A stretch of DNA of 64,000 nucleotides from Halocaridina rubra (GCA_037179515.1 JAXCGZ010022676.1:149195-213194); one strand, 5' to 3'. Positions 23,216-41,228 are shown, numbered from the stretch's first letter. Numbers and translations: made by a program. The notes: generated by a model not told the origin, from the letters alone.

Positions 23216-23611
23216 TCTATCAAATACCATATAAAATTTTAAGTAGTTTACATCACTGCTATTTGCTTTGTATTTTTCTCTCAATATTTTTCTTTTTTCT
23301 TTAATATAGAAAATAGTATTATGTCAAAAATTTAAGTGTTGGCGTATATTGGTTATTATTAGGGAGGTAAGACTTGTAAAAATTATGATCATATTTGCAT
23401 TTAGTGTTGTCATCTTACAGCTGATCTTTTTTCCATCATCATCCCCTCTAACACTGTGTGATGCAGAGGGCCTCATTGAGATTCTCCCTCTCATTTTGTT
23501 TATTAGAGAATTAATGTTACTAAAGCACTCTGGTTTCATGCTCATTCTATCTAAAGAAATTTAAGTAAAAAAGTCTGGCCCACTTGATATTTGTTTTTTC
23601 TGCTTTATGTA
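23216..23611. other. AT-rich stretch, nothing recognised
   Basis: Short low-information frames only. The 71-codon frame at 23,349-23,564 is hydrophobic, but I see no family signature, signal or neighbour that supports it. Confidence 0.4.
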
Positions 23612-23766
23612 GCTGTTAATTCCCAGTTGAGTGGGGGTTGAACACAGACAGGTTGAAGCTGGGATATGAAAGGCTGGATGCATTTCCTTACACCCGTTGG
23701 TAAGCACGAACCTGGATATGTCAACACTCGAGTCGAGCACTCAGACCACTATGCTACTGCAGTCCT
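23612..23766 (-). repeat. SINE S1 copy (minus)
   Basis: A well-kept copy: minus-strand head AGTGGTCTGAGTGCTCGACTC, B-box region GTTCGTGCTTACC, and the AACCCCCACTCAACTGGG tail at the left. Confidence 0.75.
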
Positions 23767-23776
23767 AAGTATGCAC

Positions 23777-23880
23777 CATTTTGTGTCACAATTACTCCCC
23801 ACTCAAATGAGGGTGGCTACAGACATGTTTCAGCTGGGAGGGTAAAGGCTGGTTGCCTAGTGCTTCTTGTATAATGCTGT
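23777..23880 (-). repeat. SINE S1 partial copy (minus)
   Basis: Tail and body only (TTGTGTCACAATTACTCCCC, GGCTACAGACATGTTTCAGC). Confidence 0.6.
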
Positions 23881-24027
23881 AATATGTTTATATATCTGTT
23901 TCCCTCTAAGATTTCACAGATAACGTTGAATTGTGACCCCATTAAGGAAACCTTGGTTAGGATGTGGCATGATGCAGAGAGTCGTTCATATCCTCTTTAT
24001 TCATTATGTATTTGGTTGTTTGTTGGA

Positions 24028-24166
24028 GTGATGTATCATGATTAATCCCCATTCAAATAGGGGTGGACAGACATGTTGAAGTTGGGGGATTAACACCCCA
24101 ATTAGTATCTAACCAACATAAATTGCTTCCTGACTAGTGCACTCTTCCACTAAGCTACAGTGGCCC
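24028..24166 (-). repeat. SINE S1 copy (minus)
   Basis: CATGATTAATCCCCATTCAA, ACAGACATGTTGAAGTTGGG and CTTCCACTAAGCTACAGTGG in S1 reverse order. Confidence 0.7.
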
Positions 24167-24185
24167 TCTAATAATGCATTGTTTT

Positions 24186-24333
24186 ATGTGTCATAATTAG
24201 TCTCTTTTCAAATGTGGGTGGCTACGGACTTGTTGGAGCTGAGGAATTAGGGATGGATGTTCTTTCCACAGTGTGATCGAACCCTTGTTAATTGCATACG
24301 ATTAGAATGCCTACCATTGTGCTACTGCATGTT
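24186..24333 (-). repeat. SINE S1 copy (minus)
   Basis: TGTGTCATAATTAGTCTC, GGCTACGGACTTGTTGGAGC, GATCGAACCC and CCATTGTGCTACTGCATG, in reverse S1 order. Confidence 0.7.
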
Positions 24334-25359
24334 CCTTTTGATTTGTAGTAGTTAAAAGTGTGGAGTTTTGAAATTTTCTTAAAAATATGTATTTTTAGGT
24401 CTTCCAAGATGAATATCCGATATTAAGGTTTCTTTGAAGGTGCTCAAGACATGTGAGATTGCATCGCTCACAACTGCATATGACAACAACACAACATGCA
24501 CAACCAGAGAGCTCTTTAAGAAAGCCAGAATCGGAAGTGGCCTTCCTTAGAGATTCGGACCTGTTCATCCAGTTTTGATAAAAACTCCCTATGGCAACAG
24601 ACTTTTCATTGCTGCATATGTACAAGACTTGGTAATACTTCACCTTGGTGGAAAGAGAGAACGAGAAGAAATACAGCCATGTCTTTGACAGTTAACCATA
24701 TGTTTTGAGGTATGTTGATTGTGATTCTTATGATTCTTTTACCCTTAGAAAACTAGTAGAAATTAGTGATATGCAAGATAATATTTAAGAAAGGTTAAAA
24801 AGCAAAGTTTGAATATAAACTAATAATTAAGAAACAGTAAAATATTTTAAAAAATACAAAGTTATGTCCATAGAGAGATAAAAAGAAGTTTCAGAATTAT
24901 TTAACTACGAAATAAGGAAATGGTAAAAATTAAAACAGTGGGAAATATATAAAATATTGCAAAATACACTTAAGAAAAAATTAAGCAGTAAAAATAAATA
25001 GAATACACTAAGGTGTCTAAAGAAAGGTTGAAGGTAGATTAATGAAAAGGATTGAACTAATGGTACATGATCCTTTTTGTTTGTAACGTGAAGTACACTA
25101 AGAGAAAAAGAAGTAGAAAATTAAATCCTCTTTTCAGGTTTGTGAAAAGATCAACTCCTTTGGCTACCCTGATTGCTTCCTTTAAAAAGAGCATCAATGA
25201 CTCACAGCCAAGCAAATTTGTTTTTTTTTATTTTCTATTATAACAGCAATGGACTCATAAAATATTGATAAATAGATTATATCAGTAATAAGTAATGAAT
25301 AGTGTTATAAAAGCTAAAAAGATACCAAATATTATGACTTAGAAATATTATCTGTTTTA
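24334..25359. other. Mostly AT-rich; one less biased 270-bp island
   Basis: 24,394-24,665 is less AT-rich than its surroundings and is preceded by a T-rich tract ending TATTTTTAG. One frame (about 24,427-24,549) is open for roughly 40 codons and ends in TAG. I do not recognise the product; it may be an isolated exon or chance. The remainder (24,720-25,359) is A-rich with nothing recognisable. Confidence 0.3.
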
Positions 25360-25512
25360 TGTGTCACTTATAATCCCTAGTATGGGGTTGGATGCAGACA
25401 GGTTAGTGCTGGGAATTTGTCTGGATGCCCTTCCTAATGACCCGCAGTTGGCTTGAACACAGCTTTGTCATTTCCCGACTTGAGTTTTATAACCATTGTG
25501 CGACAGCAATGA
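25360..25512 (-). repeat. SINE S1 copy (minus)
   Basis: TATGTGTCACTTATAATCCC, GCAGACAGGTTAGTGCTGGG, GCCCTTCCTAATGACCCGCA, GGCTTGAACAC and ACCATTGTGCGACAGC, a nearly complete minus-strand S1. Confidence 0.75.
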
Positions 25513-25991
25513 AATACTATTAATATATACTATACTGTAGCCTAATCTGTTAATTTTTCCATGTATGTATTGGATTGACTTAAAACCGATTCAGCTTGCA
25601 ACCAGTTGGTAGGAACCGATCGAGGTTGTAAGTCAACAAAAACCTGTATTAAAATTCTTTTTGAACATTTACATTATTATACACTAGTCTGTACCCCTAT
25701 TAGGTAAGTTTTTCATATACAGATCTATTGTCGGTCAGATTAGGTGTAAGTCGGATTATTAAACCAATGGGAATATGGTAGATATTGACCATGCTGTTGT
25801 AAACCTGAACAATATATCATATTTCAGTCATATTGTTAGGTCACTTTTAAACTATAGCACACATGTGTTCATCTTATTATTGTAACCTGTTTACAAATAC
25901 CTTCTTTGATAATAATGCGACACAGTAATACTGAAATAGAAAATGTAAAGCGTGTTATTCTCTGTATAGTTCTCCTGGTCTTCATTCCTGA
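25513..25991. other. Possible degenerate MITE (25,555-25,760)
   Basis: The segment has palindromic traits: GACTTAAAACCGATTCAGCT and GAGGTTGTAAGTCAAC, GGTGTAAGTCGG. It resembles the element end near 28,136-28,300 (CACTTGAGGTTGTAATTCAG). Family and ends are not resolved. Confidence 0.35.
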
Positions 25992-26011
25992 ACACACACA
26001 CACACACACAG
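25992..26011. repeat. (CA)n microsatellite at LINE 5' junction
   Basis: About nine CA units directly before the truncated LINE coding frame. Confidence 0.9.
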
Positions 26012-27673
26012 GTTTTAAGGCTAAAGAGAGCGGATGGAAGCATCACTGAGACGGATGAAGAGATCTGCAAAGAATTGAACAAGGAGTTTCAGTCAGTATT
26101 TACAGTAGAAAATACCCCACCCCCTCAGATTGCAGTGATAGAAGCTCAAGGGCCGGTATTAGAGAACATCAACCTTACAGCCACAGAGGTATGCAAAGCG
26201 CTGATGGATTTAGATGTTCATAAAGCTACAGGTCCTGATGACATATCCCCTCATGTGCTTAAAAAATGCGCAAACACAATATCAGTGGCACTAAGTATCA
26301 TATTTAAGGAGTCACTGGAGTCGAGGGAGATTCCAAGATGCTGGAAACAAGCAAATGTGATACCTATCTTCAAAAAGGGAAGGAGGGATACGGCTCTGAA
26401 CTATAGACCAGTTTCCTTGACCAGCATAGTTTGCAAAGTTATGGAGAAACTACTAAGGAAACATATCTCTCTTCACTTGGAATCCTTCAACTTTTTGTCA
26501 GTGAGGCAACATGGCTTCAGAGAAGGTAGATCAACAGTAACAAACTTATTAGAATTTTATGATGAGGTAAGCCAAATCTTACAGGAAAGAGAGGGCTGGG
26601 CAGATTGCATATTCCTAGACTTCCAGAAAGCGTTTGACACTGTTCCACATGGGAGACTTATTAGGAAGCTGCAATCAATGGCTAGAATAGGTGGAAATGT
26701 TTTGGAATGGATAAATACTTACTTAGAAGGAAGGGAACAGAGGGTTAGAGTAAGACACTCAGTGTCTGAATGGAGAAGAGTTAGTAGTGGAGTTCCACAG
26801 GGTTCAGTTTTAGGGCCACTTTTGTTCCTTGTATATGTAAATGACCTACCAGAGTGTGTAAATTCATTCATGAATATGTTTGCAGATGATGCAAAGATTG
26901 TGAAGAAAGTAAAAAACGAGAACAATGGTAGAGAACTTCAGGAGGATCTAAATAATCTGCATGAGTGGTCAGAAAAGTGGCTAATGAAATTCAATACTTC
27001 AAAATGTAAGGTAATGAGAATGGGTACAAGTGCAAGAAGTCCCAAGCTTGACTACTCGGTGGCTGGAGTACAACTTCAAGAGACAGAAAATGAGAGAGAT
27101 CTAGGAGTAAACATACTGGCAGATTTGTCTCCAGAAATACATATAAATGGCATAGTAAGGGCAGCATATGCATTCTTATCAAATGTAAGGGTAGCCTTCA
27201 GGCACATGGACAAGGAAATGTTCAGAAATATTTATGTAACCTATGTGAGGCCAAAACTCGAATATGCAGCCCCTTTTTGGAATCCGCACTTGAAAAAGCA
27301 CATAGCTTAGCTTGAAAAAGTTCAAAGACATGCCACGAAACTGGTGCCAGAAATACGCAATCTCAGTTATGATGAGAGGCTGAGGGAATTAGACTTACCA
27401 TCACTGGAAGCTAGAAGAGTGAGGGGGAATATGGTGACAGTCTTTAAATTCCTTCATGGTTATGATAGAGTGGATAGGGATCGATATTTTGATATGGCTG
27501 GCTCTAGAACTAGAGGTCATAGTTTGAAGCTTCGTAAGAAAACTTCTTTGCAGGATGTAAGGAAATACTTTTTCAGTGTAAGAGTAGTTGATAATTGGAA
27601 TTTGCTAAGCGAGGAGGTAGTTAATGCTATCTCAATCCATAGTTTTAAGGACAGGTATGATAAGTATCATTAA
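26012..27673 (+). pseudogene. CR1/L2-like LINE RT, one in-frame stop
   Basis: RT of a CR1/L2-type LINE, 5'-truncated: the frame is already open at the (CA)n junction (LKRADGSITETDEEICKELN). Visible RT blocks: HKATGPDDISPHVLKKC, WKQANVIPIFKKG, NYRPVSLTS, motif A FLDFQKAFDTVPH, SGVPQGSVLGPLLF and FADDAK at about 26,878. The C-terminus has TSLQDVRKYFFSVRVVD. The single defect is TAG at 27,308 (probably from CAG), after which the same frame runs 121 codons to TAA at 27,671. No endonuclease is left. The 3' UTR ends CACAATTAGGTAAT at about 27,743. A close relative of the 7.5-kb fragment. Confidence 0.9.
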
Positions 27674-27743
27674 GTATAAAATGGAACCGATCAGGAGACG
27701 GGAAGATACGAGCTTTGGGCTCTTTCCCGTAAACACAATTAGG

Positions 27744-27864
<121 letters not shown>

Positions 27865-27865
27865 A

Positions 27866-28300
27866 GAAGCTCCCCGACTTACAAACAACCAGGTTATGAA
27901 CATTCCTAGATACGAACATAAACCTACCCATTAAGTACTCATACATTAATGAATGTATTACTGTATTGCACTGTATTATTACATTATTATTATTGTATTA
28001 AAATTCATTAATAGTGATTATAATTATGATAATATTGTACTATTATTATAATTAGTATTATTATTTTTATTGTTATTATAATTTTTTTTATTATATTACA
28101 GAGTTATAATTTACCCACATTTGTTCTGCTGTAGCCTGAAATCGATTAATATTCCGGTCCCGGTCACCATTGTAAAGTCAGGATGTCTTAAGTCATGATA
28201 TAAGGTGAAGACCCCTCATAATGGACCATCTTAGGACCAACTTGGCTTATAACTAGGCAGTCACCACTTGAGGTTGTAATTCAGTGACTACCTGTATTTA
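27866..28300. mobile_element. Degenerate MITE-like segment
   Basis: The left part (CTCCCCGACTTACAAACAAC, GTTATGAACATTCC) matches the MITE family at 61.9-63.5 kb. The right part (GACCAACTTGGCTTATAACT, GTCACCACTTGAGGTTGTAA) looks like the end of a related element. Probably two overlapping remnants. Confidence 0.5.
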
Positions 28301-28993
28301 TTGTTTTCTGAACATATATTCTTAGCCCCCCGGGTCGGAAGCCGTCCCATGCCGAGCATAAAAGCAGGAGGCAAGCAACATCAAAATTGTTGTCAAATTG
28401 AGCAGGCTTGATTTAAATGAAGTATGATGTCAAACAAGCTCCAACAGCATTCTTTTGGTTATCTTGAGGTTTTTGGCATCTTTTTCCCTTCTCATATATT
28501 CACAACTTCAATGGGTGAACACTTACAAAGTGTAATCAGACGGGAATTAGAGTATTTATTGCAGATATGACTGGCAAGAGAGAGACTCTCGCTCACCAAT
28601 ATGATGCAAAACTTCAAGTCATATGACACGGATTTTTCACTCCAACATTCCTATTCTTGTCTCACTTTTGTTCTCTTTCTCTTTCGTTATCCCTCCCTGC
28701 CCTTTTCTTCCTCTTTCTCCCTCTTTCTCTTTCATTCTCTATCTTGTTCTTTCTTTTCATTCTGACTCATCCTCTTTCTCTTTTTTTCTTTTTATTTCTC
28801 TTTTGGTGATAAAGTTTGTATGTAAAGAGAAAAATTCTACATACAGCATTTTATTATAGAGACTAGAATATCTCAGAACTATTCATGCAATTCTCTATTT
28901 CTCATGGGTTCCCAAGTGCTGGGTCTGAGACATTAATGATTCAGTAGGCTAACCAGTAATTATGTAAATATGATGAATATTATAAAATTTTGA

Positions 28994-28994
<1 letters not shown>
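28301..28994. other. No feature recognised
   Basis: A pyrimidine-rich tract at 28,625-28,800 gives low-complexity Ser/Phe frames. A short GC-richer patch lies at 28,327-28,370. Nothing is assigned. Confidence 0.4.

Positions 28995-29078
<84 letters not shown>
28995..29078. repeat. (TA)n array
   Basis: About 42 TA units ending four bases before the terminus of the Tigger element at 29,083. Confidence 0.98.
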
Positions 29079-29084
<6 letters not shown>

Positions 29085-29194
29085 GTGTTCCCCCCTTATT
29101 GCGGTAGTTTGGTTCCGGGACCCGGCGCGAACCAGGAAAACCGCGGAGTAGGATCAGCCTATATGTACATAGATATTTTAATATATTTTTATGT

Positions 29195-29985
29195 TTACAC
29201 TGTATAAACCTTCCCTGTACTGTTAACATACCACCCTTTGCTTCATAAATAACAGCATGCAACGTAAATTTATATGAAAGCGATAGATAAAATTACAGTG
29301 AATGAAGTGGGTGTTACATGACATACTCATTTACAATTATTTTTACGTTTACGTACTGTATAAACCCTCCCTGCACTGTTAAAAAAACACCCTTTACATT
29401 ATAAATAACAGCAAGCAACGTAAATTTTTATGAAAGTGATTTGAAAACTTACCATGAATGTGATGATGACGTGACATACATAGGAATTTTACAATTATTT
29501 TTACGTTTACGTACTGTATAAACCCTCCCTGCACTGTTAAAAAAACACCCTTTACATTATAAATAACAGCTAGCAACGTAAATTTTTATGAAAGTGATAG
29601 ATAAAATTACGGTGAATGAGGTGATGATGACGAAACATACATAGGTACTTTACATTTATTTTTACCTTTACTGAATAAACCCTCCCTGCACTGTTAAAAA
29701 AACACCCTTTACATTATAAATAACAGCAAGCAACGTAAATTTTTATGAAAGTGATAGATAAAATTACGGTGAATGAGGTGATGATGACGTAACATAAGTG
29801 GGTAATTTACATTTATTTTTACCTTTACTGAATAAACCCTCCCTGCACTGTTAAAAAAACACCCTTTACATTATAAATAACAGCAAGCAACGTAAATTTT
29901 TATGAAAGTGATAGATAAAATTACGGTGAATGTGATGATGACGTGACATACATATGTACGTGATAGGTAAACTTACCGGGAATGA
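29195..29985. repeat. 157-bp tandem repeats in the 3' subterminal region of E1
   Basis: Five units with CCCTCCCTG(C/T)ACTGTTAA cores near 29,207, 29,364, 29,523, 29,680 and 29,837 (spacing 157-159 bp), each followed by AACAGCAAGCAACGTAAATT. The inner units are almost identical. Confidence 0.9.
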
Positions 29986-29996
29986 GGTGATGATCA

Positions 29997-31813
29997 TCAT
30001 TCTTGACCCCGGGGGAAATTATTTTGCAGCCAATAAAAGCTTTGCGGCTGCTTTTTGGGGGAGAAGAACATGGTAATGGAGAGTTGCTGTCGCTGTTTGT
30101 TAATTTGTTGGAAGATGGTATGGTAAGGAATCATAGCATCGTCGAGAAAATTACAGAAGGTCACCGAACGAACCATATTATCGTCATATTCCTGCGAGAG
30201 TTGTTGGACTGCTTTCACATATTCATACATGACTGCCAAACTTTCGAGTGTAAGGCCAGGTTCTTCAATTGGTTCGTGCGATTGCTCAACTTCTTCCTCT
30301 TCTTCGCTCGCTGATTTCGTCATTTCATCCAAGTCTTCATCAGTCAAAGGCTGCGAGTGGCAGTCAATCAGTTCATTCACATATTCGTGAGTCATATCTT
30401 TAAAGCCTTCTCCTCCTAGCAATGCAGCCAACTTCACAGCTTTTGCAACTGCCGCCTTCTGCACTTCGTCAGGAGCAAATCCCTTGTAGTCGTGGATGTC
30501 TTCGGGCCACAATTTCTTCCAGCTGGCATTGATTGTGGCAGACTTCATCTCTTTGATTGCTTTCTGAATATTTTTTAGGCATGTGGCAATCTTGTAATTA
30601 CACCAGTAAGTCTTCAATGAGAAGTCTTTGTCCGAATCCATGGATTCAACTAGGTTCGCCAGGGCATTTTGTGTGTATAGGGCCTTGAACGCACGAATAA
30701 CGCCTTGATCCATAGGCTGAATCAGTGACGTCGTATTCGGTAGCAGGTACTCAACTTGAACACCGTCATATTGGAGATTATTTGCGTGGCCACCAGCATT
30801 ATCCATCAAAATAAGAACTTTAAATTCAAGGCCTTTTTCCATAAGATAAAGTTTTACCTGTGGGATAAAGCATTGGTGAAACCAGTCCGATGTGAGGCTT
30901 GTCGTGATCCAGGCCTTAGGGTTATGCCTCCAGTACACTGGCAGCAGATTCTAATTCTTGTTCTTCAAAGCCCTAGGGTTCTTTGACTTGTAGATAAGCC
31001 CAGGCTTTAGCATGAAGCCCGCAGCATTCCCGCACATGATGAGGGTAACGCGTTCTTTGTGCGCTTTAAATCCCTGGGCTTTAGCCTCTTCCTTGAAGAG
31101 AAAAGTGCGAGATGGCATTCTCTTCCAAAATAAGCCAGTCTCATCCATGTTGAAGACTTGCTCAGGAACATATTCCCCTTCAGCGATAATTTTCTTGAAG
31201 TCATTCTTGACGTAATTTTCTGCGGCAGCTGTATTTGCAGAGGCAGCCTTGCCATAAACTGAAACGCTTTTTAGGTCATAGCGTTTTTGAAATTTGAAGA
31301 ACCATCCATTGCTAGCAACGAACGGTTGTATCCTCAATGGAGAATCGCTGGAGGGTCCTGGTTGTGGGTCGTCGATATCTTCTTCTCTCCCCTCCTCCTC
31401 TCCAAGGTCGCCACTGTTGTCATCGGATTCATTTGCAGCGAATGTCTCGTACAGCTTCTTCGCTTTTGTTTGTATGATATTGGTGTGTAAGCTGATGTTT
31501 TTCTTTCTGCAATCAGCAATCCAGAGGGCCAAAGCAGCTTCTATCCGCACAACTGCCTTATTGCGGGGTGTTACGACCCTCTTCGCCGATTTATCAAAAG
31601 AAATGCTCGCTGTTTTCCTGATCTTTGCCTCGTCCTTTTTGATGTAACGCACAGTAGATTCATTGAGGCCAAAATAGCGGCCGACATCCACAAACCTTTT
31701 TCCTTCTTGCAACATATCTAAGAGTTTCACTTTTCTACAATGGTTAACATTTTCCTTTGCCGCTTAGGCTGACTACCAGGAGCCTTAGAAGGTGAAGGAC
31801 ATTTGGGAGGCAT
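29997..31813 (-). pseudogene. Tigger-type transposase, one frameshift and one stop
   Basis: A pogo/Tigger transposase of about 605 codons that would cut and paste the element in the nucleus. The ATG is at 31,811-31,813 (MPPK..); a one-base deletion near 31,731 shifts the frame. From there 31,730-29,997 is one frame with a single TAG at 30,951-30,953 (an AAG-to-TAG change would explain it). Domains: a helix-turn-helix (VGRYFGLNESTVRYIKK), a second CENP-B-type DNA-binding region (ALALWIADCRKKNISL), then the DDE_1 catalytic core with all three acids: FNMDETGLFW, LMDNAGGH and QPMDQGVIRAFK. An acidic Glu-rich stretch and a basic tail follow. With only two lesions it is young but not able to make a full protein as read. 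Confidence 0.92.
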
Positions 31814-32731
31814 TGCAAAGGAAAAATTACTCGTAAAAACACAATCACAAGCAAAACGTATTAATAAGCACAACGAGAACGGCGCACACGAGAGTTAGAC
31901 TGAGCGAGTGAGGCGGCACATTGGAAATTGGAGGGAAAAGCAAACTGCAATGAAAAAGCCAATCAGCCCCCATGATACAGAAAATATTGAAAAACAATTC
32001 TGTGATTCATCGTCTCCCGACCTTTCAGCCTATAGCATTCCATGAACTATCTCACTTAGGTGAGAGCCTTTTCGTTTTCCAAAACGTTGATAGCGGTATC
32101 GTATTTTACATGGTGAAATACTGTTAGTACTTTATGTTTTTTATTATTTTTCACTGTTTTATTATTCTTAGGCTAGGAAATACTTGTTTTATCAATAAAA
32201 TAATGAAAATTTTAATATTCACTAGGTCACGTAGGTGAGAGCCTTTGCATTTTCCAAAACACTGATACTGGTATCGTATTTTACGTGGTGCAATACTGTT
32301 TCTATTTTTTACTGTTTTATTATTCTTAGGCTAAGAAATACGTTATTTTATCAATAGAATCATGAAACTACTGGAAATATAATTATATATGCTAGCTCAC
32401 GTAGCTGTGACCCCAATACATTGTACGCTATCGGACAATATTTCGCATGATGCAATACCCTGTACTGTGAGTTATATTGTACGTACGTATATCTAAATTT
32501 ATGTTTTTTACTATTTTTTACTGTTTTATTATTCGTATGCTGGGAATTAAATTTTTTTATCAATCAAATAATGAAATTTTTTTTCAATAAAAAAATTAAA
32601 ATACTGAAAGAAAAAAAAATTCAATATTTTAATACTTTTGCATATGCCCATAAAATAAAATAATAATTTATCCAAAAAAAAAAACGCGATAGAGTGCGAA
32701 CCAAGAAACGCGAATAACCGGGGGAACACTG
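31814..32731 (-). repeat. 5' subterminal region of E1 with ~200-bp repeats
   Basis: Two to three diverged copies of a unit containing GATAGCGGTATCGTATTTTA, CAATACTGTTAGTA and TTATTCTTAGGCTA (near 32,085, 32,260 and 32,420). This is the same unit as the 200-bp array in E3, in reverse orientation. Confidence 0.75.
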
Positions 32732-32732
32732 A

Positions 32733-36005
<3,273 letters not shown>

Positions 36006-36129
36006 GTTCCTTTTTTGCGCGATTTTTTTATACACGAAATTGCAATAACGCCCCCTAAAAATAATAGTAAAATAATTCTAATTTTGCGAATAACGCCCGC
36101 CGAAAATTTATTATTTTTTTTTTTTTTTT

Positions 36130-36605
<476 letters not shown>

Positions 36606-36773
36606 AATTTTTTTTCGTTTTTTAGTCATGCTTTGGTTATTTATAATTTTTATTTTATTTTTGTTTACATTTGCATCCTGCTCCTCTTCTACCGCATAAG
36701 GTACTTGCTCACGGCCACCATGCATGTCCCAGTGTACTGTATGACAGTTGCCCACTGCATAATAGACAGGTCG

Positions 36774-36905
36774 AGGGTTCGCGCCATGTCACGGTCTGAG
36801 GTTAGCAAGGGCATGCACTCAGGGTAACGATTACCACTGCCAGAACAAGTCCTTCGCAAGAAGGCAACCGTCCTAGCCCTTAGTAGAAAAGGGAGTCCGT
36901 GACGT
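36774..36905 (+). repeat. SINE-like insertion
   Basis: Present in family F copy 1 but absent at the matching place in copy 2 (49,480-49,490), so it is a later insertion or a replaced segment. Starts GACAGGTCGAGGGTTCGCGC, with a good B-box match (GGTTCGCGCC); no convincing A box remains. Confidence 0.5.
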
Positions 36906-37191
36906 AAAACCGGAACAAACAGTAATGTATGTTAATTTCTAGCTGTAAAGTGAATATGAATATCTTTTGTATACTCTTAAATATAGATACAGGGCTTTCT
37001 GCTTTGCTATATAGTAATAAAATATGTTTTTTACTTATCTTATATCTTTGGCATGGTGTGTCTATGTAAGGTTTGGAACGTATCTATGCCCTCTATCATT
37101 GTTTCCTATGGAAAATGACTCGTTTTTTCACGCAATTTCCCATTTACCCGACACTTCTGAGAACCCATCGAGGCGTTATTCTGAGAACTAG

Positions 37192-37194
<3 letters not shown>

Positions 37195-37280
<86 letters not shown>
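37195..37280. repeat. (TA)n array
   Basis: About 42 TA units joining family F copy 1 to E5. Confidence 0.98.
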
Positions 37281-37284
<4 letters not shown>

Positions 37285-37286
<2 letters not shown>

Positions 37287-38285
37287 GTAATCCCTCGCTA
37301 TTTCGCGGATTCAGTGCATCGCGGATTTTATTTGGAAAAAAAAAAAAATCAAGATTATTGTGACACCAGGATGGGCCAAAAAATGATAAAATAAAACAGA
37401 CTTTATCAGGCTGTAAAGAGAAATAGAGATGGAGAGTGTAATGACCTGTCACATGTGAAGGGATTATAAAAGATGTGTAATGAATATCCAGCTCTCTGCT
37501 GGGTTTTAATATACCTCTGCATTACTTTCATGATGTGTATTCCAATAATTCTGCTTAGATCTTATTATTATTATTATTATTATTATTATCATCATCATTG
37601 GCAACAATAATTTTCCTTTGATGATGATTGTGGAGATTATTATCATCATCATCATTATTATTATTATTAAGGGCTAATCATTGTTTGTACATCTGTTGGT
37701 TTATTTACTTTTAATAACTGTGTAAAGTGCCCCTCCCTAGTTGGTTGGGACAAAGAGAGTGTGGGGGTTGGGTAGAATAGAATGTTGGAGAGAGAGAGAG
37801 AATCTTTAAGTAACTCTTGTTCATTCAACCAAAACTACATTATTTATAGTAAAAATAATGGTTTAATTACAAATTCGTAATAATAATGATGATAATAATA
37901 ATAATAATAATAATTCCCCAATCATCATCAAAGTAAACTTATTGTTGCCAATAATAATAATAATAAGATCTAAGGAGAATTTTTAGAATAGACATCATGA
38001 AAGTAATGCAGAGGTATAGTAAACCCAGCAGAGAGCTGGATATTCATTACACATCTTTTATAATCCCTTCACATCTGACAGGTCATTACACTCTCCATCT
38101 CTGTTTCTCTTTACAGCTTGATAAAGCTGTTTTATTTTATCATTTTTGGCCTGTTCTGGTGCCATAATCATCTTTAATTTTTTTTTATTTATTTATTTAT
38201 TTTTTAAGGTGTTCCTACTTCGCGGTTTTCCTGTCTCGCGCCGGGTCCCGGAACCGAACTACCGCGATAAGGGGGGGGATTACTG
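37285..38285. mobile_element. Fold-back element E5 with Tigger-type ends
   Basis: Ends: CAGTAATCCCTCGC left (5'-type Tigger end, with GTGCATCGCGGATTTT) and GGGGGGATTACTG right (3'-type end, with GGGTCCCGGAACCGAAC). Inside are inverted arms at about 37,352-37,655 and 37,875-38,175 (TGATAAAATAAAACAG vs CTGTTTTATTTTATCA; AGATGTGTAATGAATATCCA vs TGGATATTCATTACACATCT). They enclose a 200-bp centre with (GA)n and ATT/TAA triplet runs. No coding capacity. Confidence 0.85.
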
Positions 38286-38287
38286 TA

Positions 38288-38370
<83 letters not shown>
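38286..38370. repeat. (TA)n array
   Basis: About 41 TA units between E5 and the palindrome. Confidence 0.98.
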
Positions 38371-38374
<4 letters not shown>

Positions 38375-38527
38375 AGGAAGCCCATCAGTGAAACAAAACT
38401 TATAAAACAATGCTATATTTCGGATCCTAACTGGATCCCTTCTCGTTGTGCTTGAGAAGGGATCCAGTTAGGATCCGAAATATAGCGTTGTTTTATAAGT
38501 TTTGTTTCACTGATGGGCTTCCTTACT
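38371..38527. repeat. 157-bp near-perfect palindrome
   Basis: Arms 38,371-38,444 and 38,454-38,527 (74 nt each) pair with a single mismatch (T/C at the CAATGC/CAACGC position), around a 9-nt loop GTTGTGCTT. It carries GGATCCTAACTGGATCC. The transcript would form a long hairpin. Origin unknown. Confidence 0.95.
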
Positions 38528-38555
38528 ATTTAGTGCTGTATGCTAACAGTTTGTA

Positions 38556-38682
<127 letters not shown>

Positions 38683-38688
38683 TGTATG

Positions 38689-41228
<2,540 letters not shown>

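Larger units (their letters stand above)
29083..32731 (-). mobile_element. Tigger/pogo-like DNA transposon E1, full length
   Basis: Bounded by inverted termini: the left begins CAGTGTTCCCCCC and the right ends GGGGGAACACTG. A transposase lies between them on the minus strand. The left (3') end continues GGTTCCGGGACCCGGCGCGA, a block shared by all relatives here; the right (5') end carries the GCGATAGAGTGCGAAC block. Both sides have tandem subterminal repeats. Flanked on both sides by (TA)n, consistent with TA target sites. It is the only copy in the window with a nearly complete transposase. Confidence 0.9.

Noticed and set aside
37561..37920. (ATT)n and (TAA)n runs as independent microsatellites
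   Set aside because: They occupy mirrored positions in the two arms of E5 and recur in E8, so they are part of the fold-back element.
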